The position numbers and the translations under genes were made by a program. Below are positions 1 through 8,841 of a DNA stretch of 64,000 bases, piece by piece; position 1 is the stretch's first letter, and each line of letters starts with the position of its first letter. Source of the DNA: Gluconobacter aidae (GTDB lineage: Bacteria > Pseudomonadota > Alphaproteobacteria > Acetobacterales > Acetobacteraceae); NCBI RefSeq assembly GCF_009547075.1, contig NZ_WIPH01000012.1, positions 1-64,000 of the forward strand, read 5' to 3'. The notes beneath the pieces are model-generated. The model saw nothing but the letters and a program-made list of their open reading frames with translations. It searched no databases and was not told the origin of the DNA.

Positions 1-977
1 TAGCGGGCGCCGAACCAGCCGCGGCGCCAGAACCAGAAGAGCGGCAGGACGACCGAAAGGACCATGAGGGTCAGGCCGTAGGGGTAGCCGTATTTCCATG
101 ACAGTTCGGGCATGTTGTGGAAGTTCATGCCATAGATGCCGGCGATCAGGGTCGGCAGGATGCCGATCGCGCTGACGACGGTCAGGACCTTCATGCCGTC
201 ATTCTGTTCGATGCTGATGAAGCCGAGTGTGGCGTCGAGCAGGAACTGGACTTTGTTGACGGTCTGGGCGTCGAAGTCGTTGAGGGAGGCGATGTCGCGT
301 CCTGCGACCTTGATGCGGGTTCTCAGGGCCTGGGGATCTTTTTCGGTTCTGTCGCCGATATAGATCAGGATCCGGTCAAGGCCGAGCAGGCTGTCGCGGG
401 TCATGGAAGCGAGATCGCCGCCATGGCCGAGGCGCCGCAGGGTTTCACGCAGCATCTCACCGGCCCGGGCGGGATCACGGGGGCGGTCGGTGTTGAAGAC
501 CCGTTTGGAGATGGCGTCGAGGTCGCGACCCAGTCCTTCCAGGATGTCTGCAAGACGGTTGATGACTTCCTCGATGATCTCGACGAGGATTTCGTTGGCG
601 GAGGGTTCGCCTTTGGCGGGGTCGCGTTCGGCCTGACGGCGACCGACGATGTCGAAGCCATAATAGTCGGCATAACGGACGGTGATGAGGCGTCTGTCGG
701 TCAGGACGAAGCCGATCGGCAGGGAAAATGCCGTGTCTTCCGCGCGTCTGACGAGGGGGGTTGAAAGATAGAGGACCCCACCTTCTTCGTGGTGGCGGGA
801 GGAGCTTTCGATTTCCTCAAGTTCTTCCCGGCGCGGGATATGGGTGCCAAGGGCCTTTTCAGCACGGTCGATTTCGTCCGTGGTCGGATTGATGAGATCG
901 AGCCAGACCGCTTTGGAAATATCGACATCCGGTCCGATTTCCCGGGCCGGAACGCCAGCGGGGCGCACGAGGAACAT
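1..977 (-). CDS. corA: CorA-family magnesium/metal channel (3' end at window edge)
   Basis: Reading the minus strand from the ATG at 977 gives about 325 residues with no stop. The first residues are MFLVRPAG and an AAGGA-type RBS lies just upstream. A long acidic, helical cytoplasmic domain precedes the CorA signature GMN (in YGMNFHNMPEL), which sits between two hydrophobic segments near the C-terminus. The last complete codons read GWFGAR and the next codon starts TA at the window edge, so the protein is complete or nearly so. CorA proteins are pentameric inner-membrane channels for Mg2+ (some for Co2+ or Ni2+). The gene is divergent from trpB across about 180 bp. The family is clear; the transported ion is inferred. 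Confidence 0.88.
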   Translation of the reverse strand, partial: MFLVRPAGVPAREIGPDVDISKAVWLDLINPTTDEIDRAEKALGTHIPRREELEEIESSSRHHEEGGVLYLSTPLVRRAEDTAFSLPIGFVLTDRRLITVRYADYYGFDIVGRRQAERDPAKGEPSANEILVEIIEEVINRLADILEGLGRDLDAISKRVFNTDRPRDPARAGEMLRETLRRLGHGGDLASMTRDSLLGLDRILIYIGDRTEKDPQALRTRIKVAGRDIASLNDFDAQTVNKVQFLLDATLGFISIEQNDGMKVLTVVSAIGILPTLIAGIYGMNFHNMPELSWKYGYPYGLTLMVLSVVLPLFWFWRRGWFGAR

Positions 978-1157
978 CAGGCAGATCCTTGGGACAAATG
1001 AAATGGCTGTGAGGCTCTCTCATGTCCTGCCTGCCGCGGGATCGCAAGGTCCTGTCCCGGAATTGTTTCAGGAGGCGTCGGAAATCAGAGAGGTGGATGG
1101 ACGGCGGGGGCTGCCCTTGGTATCGCATTGGGGCCCTGAAGTGGAGCCGAGTGCGGT

Positions 1158-2396
1158 ATGACGAACACATCTTCCCCCCTGTCCCCTCCTTTGGCCAATT
1201 CCCTCCGTTCCGGTCCGGATGACCGGGGGCGGTTCGGGATTTTCGGTGGCCGCTTCGTCGCGGAAACGCTGATGCCGCTGCTGCTTGAGCTGGATGAGGC
1301 CTATCGTGCGGCGCAGGCCGATCCGGAGTTCCGCAGGGAGCTGGATTATTACCTGAAGGATTATGTCGGCCGTCCGAGCCCGCTATGGTTCGCGCGGCAT
1401 CTGACGGAGGAGCTTGGCGGGGCGAAGGTCTATTTCAAGCGTGAAGAGCTGAACCATACCGGCTCGCACAAGCTCAACAATGTCATGGGCCAGATTCTTG
1501 TTGCCCGGCGGATGGGCAAGACGCGGATTGTGGCTGAGACCGGCGCGGGGCAGCATGGTGTGGCGACGGCGACGGTCTGTGCGCTTTTCGGGTTGAAATG
1601 CACCATTTATATGGGTGCGACCGACGTTGAACGGCAGAAGCCCAATGTGTTCCGCATGCATCTGCTGGGCGCGGAAGTGAAGCCCGTGACGGCCGGGGCG
1701 GGGACGCTCAAGGATGCGATGAACGAGGCCATGCGGGACTGGGTGGCCAATGTCGCGGACACGTATTTCCTCGTCGGTACGGTCGCGGGGCCGCATCCTT
1801 ATCCGGAGATGGTTCGTGATTTCCAGTCCGTCATCGGGGTTGAGGTCAAGGAGCAGATCATGCAGGCCGAAGGGCGTCTGCCGGATGTGATTGTGGCGGC
1901 GATCGGGGGCGGGTCGAATGCGATGGGGATTTTCCATCCGTTCCTGGATGATGCGTCCGTTAAGCTGATCGGCGTCGAGGCGGCGGGGCATGGGCTGGAT
2001 TCCGGGAAGACGGCGGCGTCCATCTCCCGTGGTCGGCCGGGTGTGCTGCATGGCAACCGGACCTATCTGCTTCAGGACAGGCACGGGCAGATCGAAGAAG
2101 CGCATTCGATCAGTGCGGGGCTGGATTATCCGGGGATCGGACCGGAACATTCCTGGCTGAATGATATCGGCCGGGCCGAATATGTCGGGGTGACGGATGA
2201 GGAGGCGCTTGAGGCGTTCCAGGTCTGCACGCGGACGGAGGGCATTATCCCGGCGCTCGAATGCGCGCATGGGCTGGCGCATGTCATGAAGATCGCGCCC
2301 ACGATGGCGAAGGACCAGATCATTGTCCTGAATGTCTCCGGGCGTGGGGACAAGGACATCTTTACTGTGGCGCATCATCTGGGAGTGAAGCTGTGA
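1158..2396 (+). CDS. trpB: Tryptophan synthase beta chain
   Basis: This 412-residue protein is the PLP-dependent beta subunit that condenses indole with serine to make tryptophan. The N-terminal [15 protein letters not shown] stretch, the PLP-lysine motif GSHKLNN (Lys105) and the phosphate-binding loop GGGSNAMG (about residue 250) are all present, and the length is normal. The ATG at 1158 gives an N-terminal extension of about 25 residues before the conserved core, which is common in this family. The stop overlaps the GTG start of trpA by four bases (GTGA), so the two chains are translationally coupled. No trpF lies directly upstream; corA diverges there. Confidence 0.97.
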   Translation: MTNTSSPLSPPLANSLRSGPDDRGRFGIFGGRFVAETLMPLLLELDEAYRAAQADPEFRRELDYYLKDYVGRPSPLWFARHLTEELGGAKVYFKREELNHTGSHKLNNVMGQILVARRMGKTRIVAETGAGQHGVATATVCALFGLKCTIYMGATDVERQKPNVFRMHLLGAEVKPVTAGAGTLKDAMNEAMRDWVANVADTYFLVGTVAGPHPYPEMVRDFQSVIGVEVKEQIMQAEGRLPDVIVAAIGGGSNAMGIFHPFLDDASVKLIGVEAAGHGLDSGKTAASISRGRPGVLHGNRTYLLQDRHGQIEEAHSISAGLDYPGIGPEHSWLNDIGRAEYVGVTDEEALEAFQVCTRTEGIIPALECAHGLAHVMKIAPTMAKDQIIVLNVSGRGDKDIFTVAHHLGVKL

Positions 2397-3205
2397 GCCG
2401 TATCCAGACACGTTTTGCGGCCCTGAAGAAGGAAGGGCGCGGTGCGCTGATCCCGTATCTTCAGGCCTGCGACCCGGATTATGATACTTCGCTGGAGCTT
2501 CTGCGGGCGATGCCGGCGGCGGGGGCGGACCTGATCGAGATCGGGGTGCCGTTTTCCGATCCGTCCGCGGATGGGCCGACGATTCAGGCGGCAGCACTTC
2601 GTGGCCTCAAGGCCGGGGCGACGCTGGGGCGTGTGCTGGAGATGGTCCGGGTGTTCCGCGAGACCGACAATGAAACGCCGATCGTGCTGATGGGGTATCT
2701 GAACCCGATCGACAGCTATGGTCCGGCCGAGTTCTGCTTTGATGCGGCTCAGGCGGGTGTGGACGGGATCATCGTCGTCGATATGCCGACTGAAGAGGCG
2801 GATCTGCTGGATGCGCATGCGCGGGAAGCGGGCCTCGACATTATCTCGCTGGTGGCGCCGACGACGTCCAATTCCCGTCTGTTCCATGTCCTGCGGGAGG
2901 CAAGCGGGTTTGTCTATTATGTGAGCATTACCGGGATTACCGGGACGAACAGTGCGAGTGCGGCGGATCTGGAGAAGGCGCTGCCGCGGATCCGGGAGGC
3001 GACCAGCCTGCCGGTGGCCATCGGGTTCGGGATTTCCACGCCAGCGCAGGCGCGGGCGGCGTCTCGGATCGGGGATGCGGCTGTTGTGGCTTCGGCTTTG
3101 ATCAAGACCATGGCGGCGACGCTGGACAATGGTCAGGCGACGGAGCGGACCGTACCTGCGGTTCTGAAGCAGCTTGAAGGGCTGGCGGCGGCTGTTCGGG
3201 CCTGA
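2393..3205 (+). CDS. trpA: Tryptophan synthase alpha chain
   Basis: The 270-residue TIM-barrel subunit cleaves indole-3-glycerol phosphate and channels indole to TrpB. The catalytic pair Glu49 ([11 protein letters not shown]) and Asp60 (PSADGP) falls at the same numbers as in the E. coli enzyme, and the phosphate-loop region near GFGIST is present. An upstream ATG at 2261 is in frame, but it lies well inside trpB. The GTG at 2393 is the better start because it overlaps the trpB stop as GTGA and restores the family length. A strong hairpin follows the stop. Confidence 0.96.
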   Translation: MSRIQTRFAALKKEGRGALIPYLQACDPDYDTSLELLRAMPAAGADLIEIGVPFSDPSADGPTIQAAALRGLKAGATLGRVLEMVRVFRETDNETPIVLMGYLNPIDSYGPAEFCFDAAQAGVDGIIVVDMPTEEADLLDAHAREAGLDIISLVAPTTSNSRLFHVLREASGFVYYVSITGITGTNSASAADLEKALPRIREATSLPVAIGFGISTPAQARAASRIGDAAVVASALIKTMAATLDNGQATERTVPAVLKQLEGLAAAVRA

Positions 3206-3213
3206 TTTGTGAT

Positions 3214-3241
3214 GTTCCGGCAGGCTGGTGCCTGCCGGAAC
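3214..3241. terminator. 12-bp perfect hairpin between convergent trpA and hdeD-like genes
   Basis: GTTCCGGCAGGC, a TGGT loop and GCCTGCCGGAAC form a perfect 12-bp stem. It sits between the trpA stop and the stop of the oppositely oriented HdeD-type gene. No long T run follows on either strand, so it may be a bidirectional terminator or an mRNA 3'-end stabiliser rather than a classical rho-independent terminator. Confidence 0.65.
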
Positions 3242-3248
3242 AGGATAC

Positions 3249-3815
3249 TCAGACGCCGTCGTTGCGCAGGGACAGCCCGAAGAGGACGGTTGCGACGCCG
3301 GCCATCAGCAGTTCCACGGCGATGAACATGCCGATCAGCCACAGGCCGGACCAGGGCAGCGTCATATAGAGCATGATGCCGATGATCAGCGTGACGAGTC
3401 CGCTGATGGCGAGGGCGAGCCAGCTTCTGTTGTTGCGGTGGCCGCCGGCCCAGAAGGTGCGGGCGAGGCCAGCGAAGATCAGGCAGCCTGCGAGGATGGC
3501 GGTCAGGAAGATCGAGCCGGTTGCGGGCTCTTCGATCAGGAGCAGACCGCCAAGGATGTAGAGGCCACCGATCAGTCCGGAGAGCCACTGGTTCGGGACG
3601 GGCAGGCCGCGATGGGCGAAGCTCTGCATGACCTGGGCGACGCCACCGATGATCATCAGGACGCCAAGGATCACCATGCTGGTCAGGGTGGTGGTGATGG
3701 CATCTAGGGCGGCCAGAATACCGAGAATGATCAGGAAAGCTCCGAAACCGATGAACCAGCCGGGCTTGAGGCCCTGCGGGCTGGGGAAGCGGAGGGTATT
3801 GAAACTGTCTGACAT
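3249..3815 (-). CDS. HdeD-family (DUF308) multi-pass membrane protein
   Basis: The 188-residue protein is almost entirely hydrophobic. About six membrane segments are arranged as three repeated helical hairpins, each with a pattern like GxxxIxLGIxA, which is the layout of the HdeD/DUF308 family. E. coli HdeD is an inner-membrane protein linked to acid resistance, a plausible role in an acid-producing bacterium, but the sequence shows no catalytic site. It is a single gene convergent with trpA, with its promoter in the 270-bp gap before accD. The family call is good; the function is inferred. Confidence 0.8.
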   Translation of the reverse strand: MSDSFNTLRFPSPQGLKPGWFIGFGAFLIILGILAALDAITTTLTSMVILGVLMIIGGVAQVMQSFAHRGLPVPNQWLSGLIGGLYILGGLLLIEEPATGSIFLTAILAGCLIFAGLARTFWAGGHRNNRSWLALAISGLVTLIIGIMLYMTLPWSGLWLIGMFIAVELLMAGVATVLFGLSLRNDGV

Positions 3816-4085
3816 GGTCTTCTCCGTTCAGGAACGTGGTCTGTCGGGCAGCCCTTTTAGGGAAAGGGGCTGGATTCCGGACATGACGTCCGCTGTGATG
3901 GGTCGTATCGGGGAAGATGGCATGTTTTGTGATGGGGGCGGGAGAGATAAGACGGGCCCGCTGATGGTTGGGCTGGCATATTTGGCCTCCGGGCGTTAAA
4001 ACGCGCCAGAGAATGCAGCCCTTCGCCGGGCTTTAACCCCACTCCGTCCTTTGTCCTGAAGGCGGGCAGAAAGTAACGAGACGAC

Positions 4086-4955
4086 ATGAGCTGGATGACC
4101 GACTACGTCCGACCCAAGCTGCGTGGCCTGCTTCAGCGGGACGTGCCGGACAATCTGTGGACCAACTGCGAATCCTGCGGGCAGATGATGCTCACCAAGG
4201 AGCTGGAGCGGTCCGAGAAGGTCTGTCCGCATTGTGGGCATCACATGCGGGCGACGGCGAAGGAGCGTCTGGGCTGGACGTTTGATGGGGGGGAATACAC
4301 CACCATCGAACTGCCGAAGATGCCGGTCGATCCGCTGGGGTTCAAGGATTCCAAGCGTTATACGGACCGTCTGAAGGATGCGCGGCACAAGTCGCATCTC
4401 GATGAGGCACTGGTCGTTGCCCATGGCATGATCAAGGGGCAGAAGGCTGTTGTGGCCGTCATGGCGCCCGAGTTCCTGCTGGGGACGATGGGCGCTGCGC
4501 TGGGCGAGGCTTTCGTGGCCGCCTGCCGTCTGGCTGTTCTGCAGAAGGCGCCGCTGGTGGTCTATACGGCTTCGGGTGGCGCGCGGATGCAGGAAGGTGT
4601 TGTCAGCCTGATGCAGATGCCGCGGACGACGATCGGCGTGCAGATGCTTCAGGAAGCGGGTCTGCCTTATGTTGTCGTGTTTACGAACCCGACGACGGGT
4701 GGTGTTTCGGCGTCTTTTGCGATGCTGGGGGACGTTCATATCGCCGAGCCCAATGCGCTGATCGCGTTTGCTGGGCCGCGTGTCATTCAGGATACCGTTC
4801 GCGAGAAGCTGCCGGAAGGTTTCCAGCGTTCGGAGTATCTGCGTGAGCATGGCATGGTCGATATCGTGGCCAAGCGCTCCGAACTTCCGGAACTTCTGGG
4901 GCGGATTCTGGGCATCATGATGCGCCAGAAAACCGTTTCCGACGCGGCGGCCTGA
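4086..4955 (+). CDS. accD: Acetyl-CoA carboxylase carboxyltransferase beta subunit
   Basis: The 289-residue protein carries the N-terminal zinc ribbon of AccD (Cys28, Cys31, Cys47, Cys50) followed by the crotonase-fold carboxyltransferase core with SGGARMQEG and TTGGVSASFAMLGD. Together with AccA it moves the carboxyl group from carboxybiotin to acetyl-CoA, the first committed step of fatty acid synthesis. The length is typical. The stop overlaps the folC start by one base (TGATG), giving the conserved accD-folC pair that often follows trpBA in alphaproteobacteria. Confidence 0.97.
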   Translation: MSWMTDYVRPKLRGLLQRDVPDNLWTNCESCGQMMLTKELERSEKVCPHCGHHMRATAKERLGWTFDGGEYTTIELPKMPVDPLGFKDSKRYTDRLKDARHKSHLDEALVVAHGMIKGQKAVVAVMAPEFLLGTMGAALGEAFVAACRLAVLQKAPLVVYTASGGARMQEGVVSLMQMPRTTIGVQMLQEAGLPYVVVFTNPTTGGVSASFAMLGDVHIAEPNALIAFAGPRVIQDTVREKLPEGFQRSEYLREHGMVDIVAKRSELPELLGRILGIMMRQKTVSDAAA

Positions 4956-6277
4956 TGACCGTGGAGCGTGGGGCGCCGGTTCGGCTGTCCGGCGAATATC
5001 AGGGACGGCCGGGTGCCGTTCTTGCGCGGTTGCAGGAGCTTTATCCGGCGCTGATTGATCTTTCGCTGGGGCGGCTTGAGGCGCTTCTGGCGAAGCTGGG
5101 CAATCCCGAGCGTCATCTGCCGCCGGTCATTCATGTGGCGGGGACGAACGGCAAGGGCAGCACCTGCGCCAATCTGCGGGCCATTGCCGAGGCAGGTGGT
5201 CTGCGCGTTCATGTCATGAGCAGTCCGCATCTGGTGAGCGTGACCGAGCGCTTCCGGCTGGCGGGGCGGCTTGTGGACGAGGATGTTCTGGTTGCGGCGC
5301 TCGAAAAGGTCGAGCAGGTCAATGCAGGCGCTCCGATTACGGTTTTCGAGGTTCTGACGGCGGCAGGATTTCTGCTGTTTTCGCAGGTTCCGGCTGATCT
5401 TGTGGTTCTGGAAGTCGGGTTGGGGGGGCGGCTGGATGCAACCAATGTTGTGCCGAAGCCTGCGGCCTGCGTGATAACGCCGGTCAGTCTGGATCATGAG
5501 GCGTTTCTGGGTAGTACCGTCGCGGCCATTGCCGGGGAGAAGGCCGGGATCATCAAGGTAGGTGTGCCGGTCGTTTCGGCGGCTCAGGTACCGGAGGCGC
5601 TGGATGTCATTCGTCGCCGGGCCGCAGAGCTGGATGCGCCGCTTTGGGTGATCGGAGAGGATGTTGTATTTACCGAACACGCTGATGGTCTGGAATATCG
5701 GGATGCGGATGGCGTGCTCTCGCTGCCGGTGCCGGCTCTGAAAGGGCGGCATCAGGCCGGAAATGCGGCGCTGGCTGTGGCTGCCTTGCGGGTTTCGGGG
5801 TTGGGTCTGCCGGTTTCGGCTTATCAGGGTATTTCCAGAACCTTCTGGCCTGCGCGGTTGCAGAAACTGGATGGCACGCTGGCGCAGATGCTTCCTGCCG
5901 GATGGGAACTCTATCTGGATGGGGGGCATAATCCAGATGCCGGGCAGATGCTGGGAACGGTTCTGGATGGCTGGAAGGACCGGCCTGTTCATGTGATCGC
6001 GGGTGTGAAGCAGACCAAGGATGCGTCAGGGTTTCTGAAACCGATTGTTGAACGTGCGGCGTCGGTCCAGGCGGTGGCTGAGCCGGGGCAGCATCTGGCG
6101 ATGCCGGTCGAAGAGATCATTGCGGCTTCGGGTGGACGGGCGATTGCCGGTCCGACTGTCAGGGAGGCTCTGGAGCGTCTGGTCGCTGAAGGGGGTGCGC
6201 CTGCGCGCGTACTGATCTGTGGCAGTCTTTATCTGGCGGGTGTGGTTCTGGCGGAGGATGGCTGGGTCGCGCGGTAA
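4955..6277 (+). CDS. folC: Bifunctional dihydrofolate synthase / folylpolyglutamate synthase
   Basis: This 440-residue Mur-ligase-fold enzyme adds glutamate to dihydropteroate and to folates. The ATP-binding P-loop GTNGKGST lies near residue 63, followed by the family motif SSPHLVSVTERFRL. VLEVGLGGRLDATNV and TPVSLDHEAFLG come further on, and the C-terminal domain contains LDGGHNPDAG. The ATG overlaps the accD stop (TGATG). dnaB follows after about 40 bp on the same strand and may share the transcript. Confidence 0.96.
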   Translation: MTVERGAPVRLSGEYQGRPGAVLARLQELYPALIDLSLGRLEALLAKLGNPERHLPPVIHVAGTNGKGSTCANLRAIAEAGGLRVHVMSSPHLVSVTERFRLAGRLVDEDVLVAALEKVEQVNAGAPITVFEVLTAAGFLLFSQVPADLVVLEVGLGGRLDATNVVPKPAACVITPVSLDHEAFLGSTVAAIAGEKAGIIKVGVPVVSAAQVPEALDVIRRRAAELDAPLWVIGEDVVFTEHADGLEYRDADGVLSLPVPALKGRHQAGNAALAVAALRVSGLGLPVSAYQGISRTFWPARLQKLDGTLAQMLPAGWELYLDGGHNPDAGQMLGTVLDGWKDRPVHVIAGVKQTKDASGFLKPIVERAASVQAVAEPGQHLAMPVEEIIAASGGRAIAGPTVREALERLVAEGGAPARVLICGSLYLAGVVLAEDGWVAR

Positions 6278-6316
6278 TCCGTTTCTGGTCGCGATGCAGG
6301 ATGGTAGAAGGACAGC

Positions 6317-7837
6317 GTGAACATGATCGAATCGGATTCTTCTCCGACCGTCTCTGATGCCTCCTCGAACGACGGAGATCTGGGTGTCCTGCTGAGGCGC
6401 AGTCCGCCGTCCAGCACGGCGGCCGAGCAGGCGCTTCTGGGCGCTATTCTGACGAACAACAAGGCGTATGAGCGGGTTTCAGACTTTCTGGAGCCGGCTC
6501 ATTTTTCCGATCCTCTCAATGGACGGATCTACGAGGCCATTGCCCGGCGGATCGAACGGGGGCAGCTGGCCGATCCCGTGACCATGCGGGCGGAATTCGA
6601 GCATACCGGTGTTCTGGATGCAGCGGGTGGGCCGGCCTATCTGGCGAAGCTGCTGACGGCGATGGTGGGTATCGTCAATGCGGGTGATTATGGGCGGGTG
6701 ATCCATGATGCCTGGGTGCGCCGGCAGCTGATCGATATTGGTGAGACGGTTGTCAACAACGCCTTTGGGGCGCGGCCTGATCTGGATGGTTCTGATCAGA
6801 TTGCGGCGTCTGAAGAAGCGTTGTTCAAGCTGGCGACGGAGCGGGGCCAGGAAGGCGGGTTTGTCTCGTTTACCAAGGCGCTGACGGAAGCTGTCAGTGT
6901 TGCGACCAAGGCCTATCAGCGCACTGGCGACGTGGTCGGTCTGACGTCGGGTCTGCGGGACTTCGACAAGCGGACGGGTGGTTTGCATCCTTCCGATCTG
7001 ATCATCCTTGCCGGGCGTCCTGCGATGGGCAAGACGGCGCTGGCGACCAAAATCGCGTTTTCGGCGGCACGCTCGATCCTGCGGGATGCCGAGGATAGCG
7101 GGGAGAAGCCCAAGGGATCGGTTGCGATTTTTTCGCTGGAAATGTCATCCGAGCAGCTGGCGACCCGTATTCTTTCGGGTGAAGCTGAAGTTTCGGGTGA
7201 GAAGATCCGTCGTGGTGATATCGGGCAGAAGGAATTTGACCGGTTTGTCCGGGTGGCGCGCGAACTTCAGCGACTGCCGCTCTATATCGACGATACGCCG
7301 GCAATTTCCCTGTCTGCCATGCGGACGCGATGCCGTCGTCTGGCGCGGACGCAGGGGCTGAGCCTGGTGGTGGTGGATTATCTGCAACTGATGCGGCCGG
7401 CTATCGGGACGAAGCCTGACAGTCGTGTTCTGGAAATCTCGATGATTACGCAGGGGCTCAAGGCGATTGCGAAAGAGCTTTCCGTGCCTGTGATTGCGCT
7501 GTCCCAGCTCTCACGTCAGGTCGAATCGCGTGAGGACAAGCGGCCGATGCTGTCGGATCTGCGCGAATCGGGTTCGATCGAGCAGGATGCGGATGCGGTC
7601 ATGTTCGTTTATCGCGACGAATATTACCTGCAGCAGCGTCAGCCCAAGGACAGTGCCTACGACAGCAATGACAAGTTCCAGGTTGCGACAGAAGAGTGGC
7701 AGCGCAAGATGGCTCTGGTGCACAACAAGGCAGAACTGATTCTTGAGAAGCAGCGGCATGGCCCTACTGGAATGATCCAGCTGTATTTCGAAGGGGAATA
7801 TACCCGGTTCGGAGATCTGGACGTCATTCACGAGTAG
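6317..7837 (+). CDS. dnaB: Replicative DNA helicase DnaB
   Basis: The 506-residue hexameric 5'-3' helicase has the N-terminal primase-interaction domain (from about residue 33, PPSSTAAEQALLGAIL), a linker, and a RecA-like motor with Walker A GRPAMGKTA, the Walker B region VVVDYLQLM and ALSQLSRQVE. A GTG at 6317 has an AGAAGGA ribosome site five to six bases upstream and is preferred over the ATG at 6323. The protein looks like a chromosomal DnaB rather than a phage copy, because it follows accD-folC with normal spacing and the phage-like region starts only after it. Confidence 0.95.
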   Translation: MNMIESDSSPTVSDASSNDGDLGVLLRRSPPSSTAAEQALLGAILTNNKAYERVSDFLEPAHFSDPLNGRIYEAIARRIERGQLADPVTMRAEFEHTGVLDAAGGPAYLAKLLTAMVGIVNAGDYGRVIHDAWVRRQLIDIGETVVNNAFGARPDLDGSDQIAASEEALFKLATERGQEGGFVSFTKALTEAVSVATKAYQRTGDVVGLTSGLRDFDKRTGGLHPSDLIILAGRPAMGKTALATKIAFSAARSILRDAEDSGEKPKGSVAIFSLEMSSEQLATRILSGEAEVSGEKIRRGDIGQKEFDRFVRVARELQRLPLYIDDTPAISLSAMRTRCRRLARTQGLSLVVVDYLQLMRPAIGTKPDSRVLEISMITQGLKAIAKELSVPVIALSQLSRQVESREDKRPMLSDLRESGSIEQDADAVMFVYRDEYYLQQRQPKDSAYDSNDKFQVATEEWQRKMALVHNKAELILEKQRHGPTGMIQLYFEGEYTRFGDLDVIHE

Positions 7838-7929
7838 CTCTGCGGGACAGGGCGAGTATTTTGAATGATGCGTATGCCTCTCAGGCGATTCTGTCTGAAG
7901 GATAGAGTCGTCCGGCGGTTCTGATTGTG

Positions 7930-7952
7930 AAAAAATCGTGGGGATTTTTTTT
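7930..7952 (+). terminator. Possible weak terminator downstream of dnaB
   Basis: AAAAAATC, a short G-rich loop and GATTTTTTTT form an eight-pair, AT-dominated stem ending in a T run, about 95 bp after the dnaB stop. The stem is weak in GC, so termination efficiency is uncertain. Confidence 0.4.
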
Positions 7953-7990
7953 GCAAATGCGTCCGTATGGGCTGACATGGAATGTCTCGA

Positions 7991-8027
7991 TAATGGAATT
8001 GGTACTTAAAGGGTACAGATTCCATTA
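7991..8027. repeat. 9-bp inverted repeat TAATGGAAT / ATTCCATTA
   Basis: TAATGGAAT at 7991-7999 is exactly complementary to ATTCCATTA at 8019-8027, with a 19-base centre that itself contains GGTAC twice. It lies in the AT-rich junction after dnaB. It could be a regulator site, a cruciform or a remnant of a recombination site. No second copy was noticed at the right end of the phage cluster. Confidence 0.5.
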
Positions 8028-8166
8028 CAAGATACGGTTAGAAAAAAGCTGTAATATGAAACTCTTCAGCGTGATTTCTCTGCACAATGCGGTTGAAGAT
8101 GTCTGTCCGCTGCGCCGGGTTGTGGCTGCAATTCGGAAAATGGGTGGTGGCCAAAACCTGTCTTAA

Positions 8167-8179
8167 TGGCTCAAAGCCA
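8167..8179. promoter_or_regulatory. Distal operator-like dyad 1 (TGGC-N5-GCCA)
   Basis: TGGCTCAAAGCCA; the symmetry extends to ATGGCT-CAA-AGCCAT at 8166-8180. It shares the TGGC-N5-GCCA core with three other sites around the repressor gene and is 32 bp centre to centre from the next copy, about three helical turns. It is probably a repressor binding site. Confidence 0.6.
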
Positions 8180-8189
8180 TATTTGTTCC

Positions 8190-8218
8190 TTGACCCAATG
8201 GCACAGTGCCATTAATTT
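8190..8218 (+). promoter_or_regulatory. Possible sigma70 promoter spanning distal operator 2
   Basis: TTGACC at 8190-8195, a 17-base spacer and TTAATT at 8213-8218 resemble a sigma70 promoter reading rightward. The dyad at 8199-8211 fills the spacer, so a bound repressor would block it. A transcript from here would run antisense through the repressor gene. The -10 match is weak. Confidence 0.35.
8199..8211. promoter_or_regulatory. Distal operator-like dyad 2 (TGGC-N5-GCCA)
   Basis: TGGCACAGTGCCA, with symmetry extending to AATGGCA-CAG-TGCCATT. It is the second of the distal pair and lies within the possible promoter at 8190-8218. Confidence 0.6.
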
Positions 8219-8401
8219 ATCGTTAATCGGTGGTTGTCATGGTGGCGATCAACGGGGAAGGAAGGGAACCGGTCAATGAATTCAGACGCTCTGATGGCCG
8301 GTAATGTTTCTGATTTGTTCATTTCCATCGATGAGGCGAACTTATCGTGTCGTATCGAATGGGGAGCGCCTGAATGCGTATGGAAACCAGTGAAACAGTC
8401 A

Positions 8402-8794
8402 CTAATGGATCTCCTCATCTGGTCTCTTGGGCGGATCAGGTGTGTCGGAAGGTGTGTTTCTGTCCGTGCTCGGAGCCATGTCTTGCCGCTGGAGCACCAG
8501 TTCTGGGTGCAGGGCAGCCAGTCGCAAGGCCAGTTCTTCGTCGGTACGACCGTTCAGGACGCCTTTCAGAAGAAAATCTGTCGAGACGCGCAGGCGGTTC
8601 GACAGTGCCGCAATGAGGAAGACGCTTGGCGCACGGTCACCGCGTTCGATTTTGTTGAGGGTCGAGGCGTCAACGCCCAGCAGGCGGGCGCATTCGCTCT
8701 GATTGGGCATGACGAGTTCACGAGCCCAGGAAATGCGAGTTCCGATGGCTCGTTGGAGTACGGTCAGAGAGTCCGGGCGCTTGTGTTTGGCCAT
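8402..8794 (-). CDS. Phage-type XRE/Cro-CI family repressor (HTH only)
   Basis: The 130-residue protein has an HTH_3-type DNA-binding domain at about residues 15-75: NQSECARLLGVDASTLNKIE is the helix-turn-helix, followed by RGDRAPSVFLIAALSNRLRV. A polar, Pro/Asp-rich tail follows. It lacks the LexA/CI-type S24 peptidase domain, so RecA-stimulated self-cleavage is not expected. The start at 8794 has AAAAAGG a few bases upstream. The gene is divergent from the phage-like genes, with two TGGC-N5-GCCA dyads in front of it and two more beyond its 3' end. Control of the cluster and of itself is inferred from this layout. Confidence 0.82.
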   Translation of the reverse strand: MAKHKRPDSLTVLQRAIGTRISWARELVMPNQSECARLLGVDASTLNKIERGDRAPSVFLIAALSNRLRVSTDFLLKGVLNGRTDEELALRLAALHPELVLQRQDMAPSTDRNTPSDTPDPPKRPDEEIH

Positions 8795-8810
8795 AAGGCC
8801 TTTTTAGCAA

Positions 8811-8823
8811 TGGCTTTATGCCA
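8811..8823. promoter_or_regulatory. Proximal operator-like dyad 3 (TGGC-N5-GCCA)
   Basis: TGGCTTTATGCCA lies 17 bp upstream of the repressor start codon, downstream of the presumed leftward promoter, where binding would act as a roadblock or autoregulator. A half-conserved fifth version, TGGCCATAAGGCC, overlaps the start codon at 8788-8800. Confidence 0.62.
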
Positions 8824-8841
8824 AATCCAGAAGAAGTTTTT

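Larger units (their letters stand above)
7838..8401. other. Gene-poor, AT-richer junction between dnaB and the phage-type repressor
   Basis: This 564-bp stretch has no convincing gene. It holds an A6TC/GAT6 hairpin with a T run at 7930-7952 (possible weak terminator for dnaB), a 9-bp inverted repeat at 7991-8027, two copies of the TGGC-N5-GCCA dyad and a possible promoter at 8190-8218. Two tiny frames could be translated but have no support: an ATG at 8056 (36 codons) and one at 8276 that runs antisense into the repressor. The base composition is clearly more AT-rich than dnaB, which fits imported DNA. A lost integrase or early gene is a plausible former occupant. Confidence 0.6.

Noticed and set aside
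1022-1222. Trp-containing short frame upstream of trpB that might be an attenuator leader peptide
   Set aside because: The Trp codons are scattered, not in tandem, the frame runs into trpB, and no alternative hairpins or T run were seen.
7983-8012. Weak resemblance to a XerC/XerD dif site (ATAAT...TTAAA)
   Set aside because: Only about half of each arm matches and the central spacer is 7 bp instead of 6; not good enough to call.
8212-8418. 68-codon minus-strand frame overlapping the repressor 3' end
   Set aside because: Start inside the repressor gene, no ribosome site seen, reads into the distal operators; not supported.
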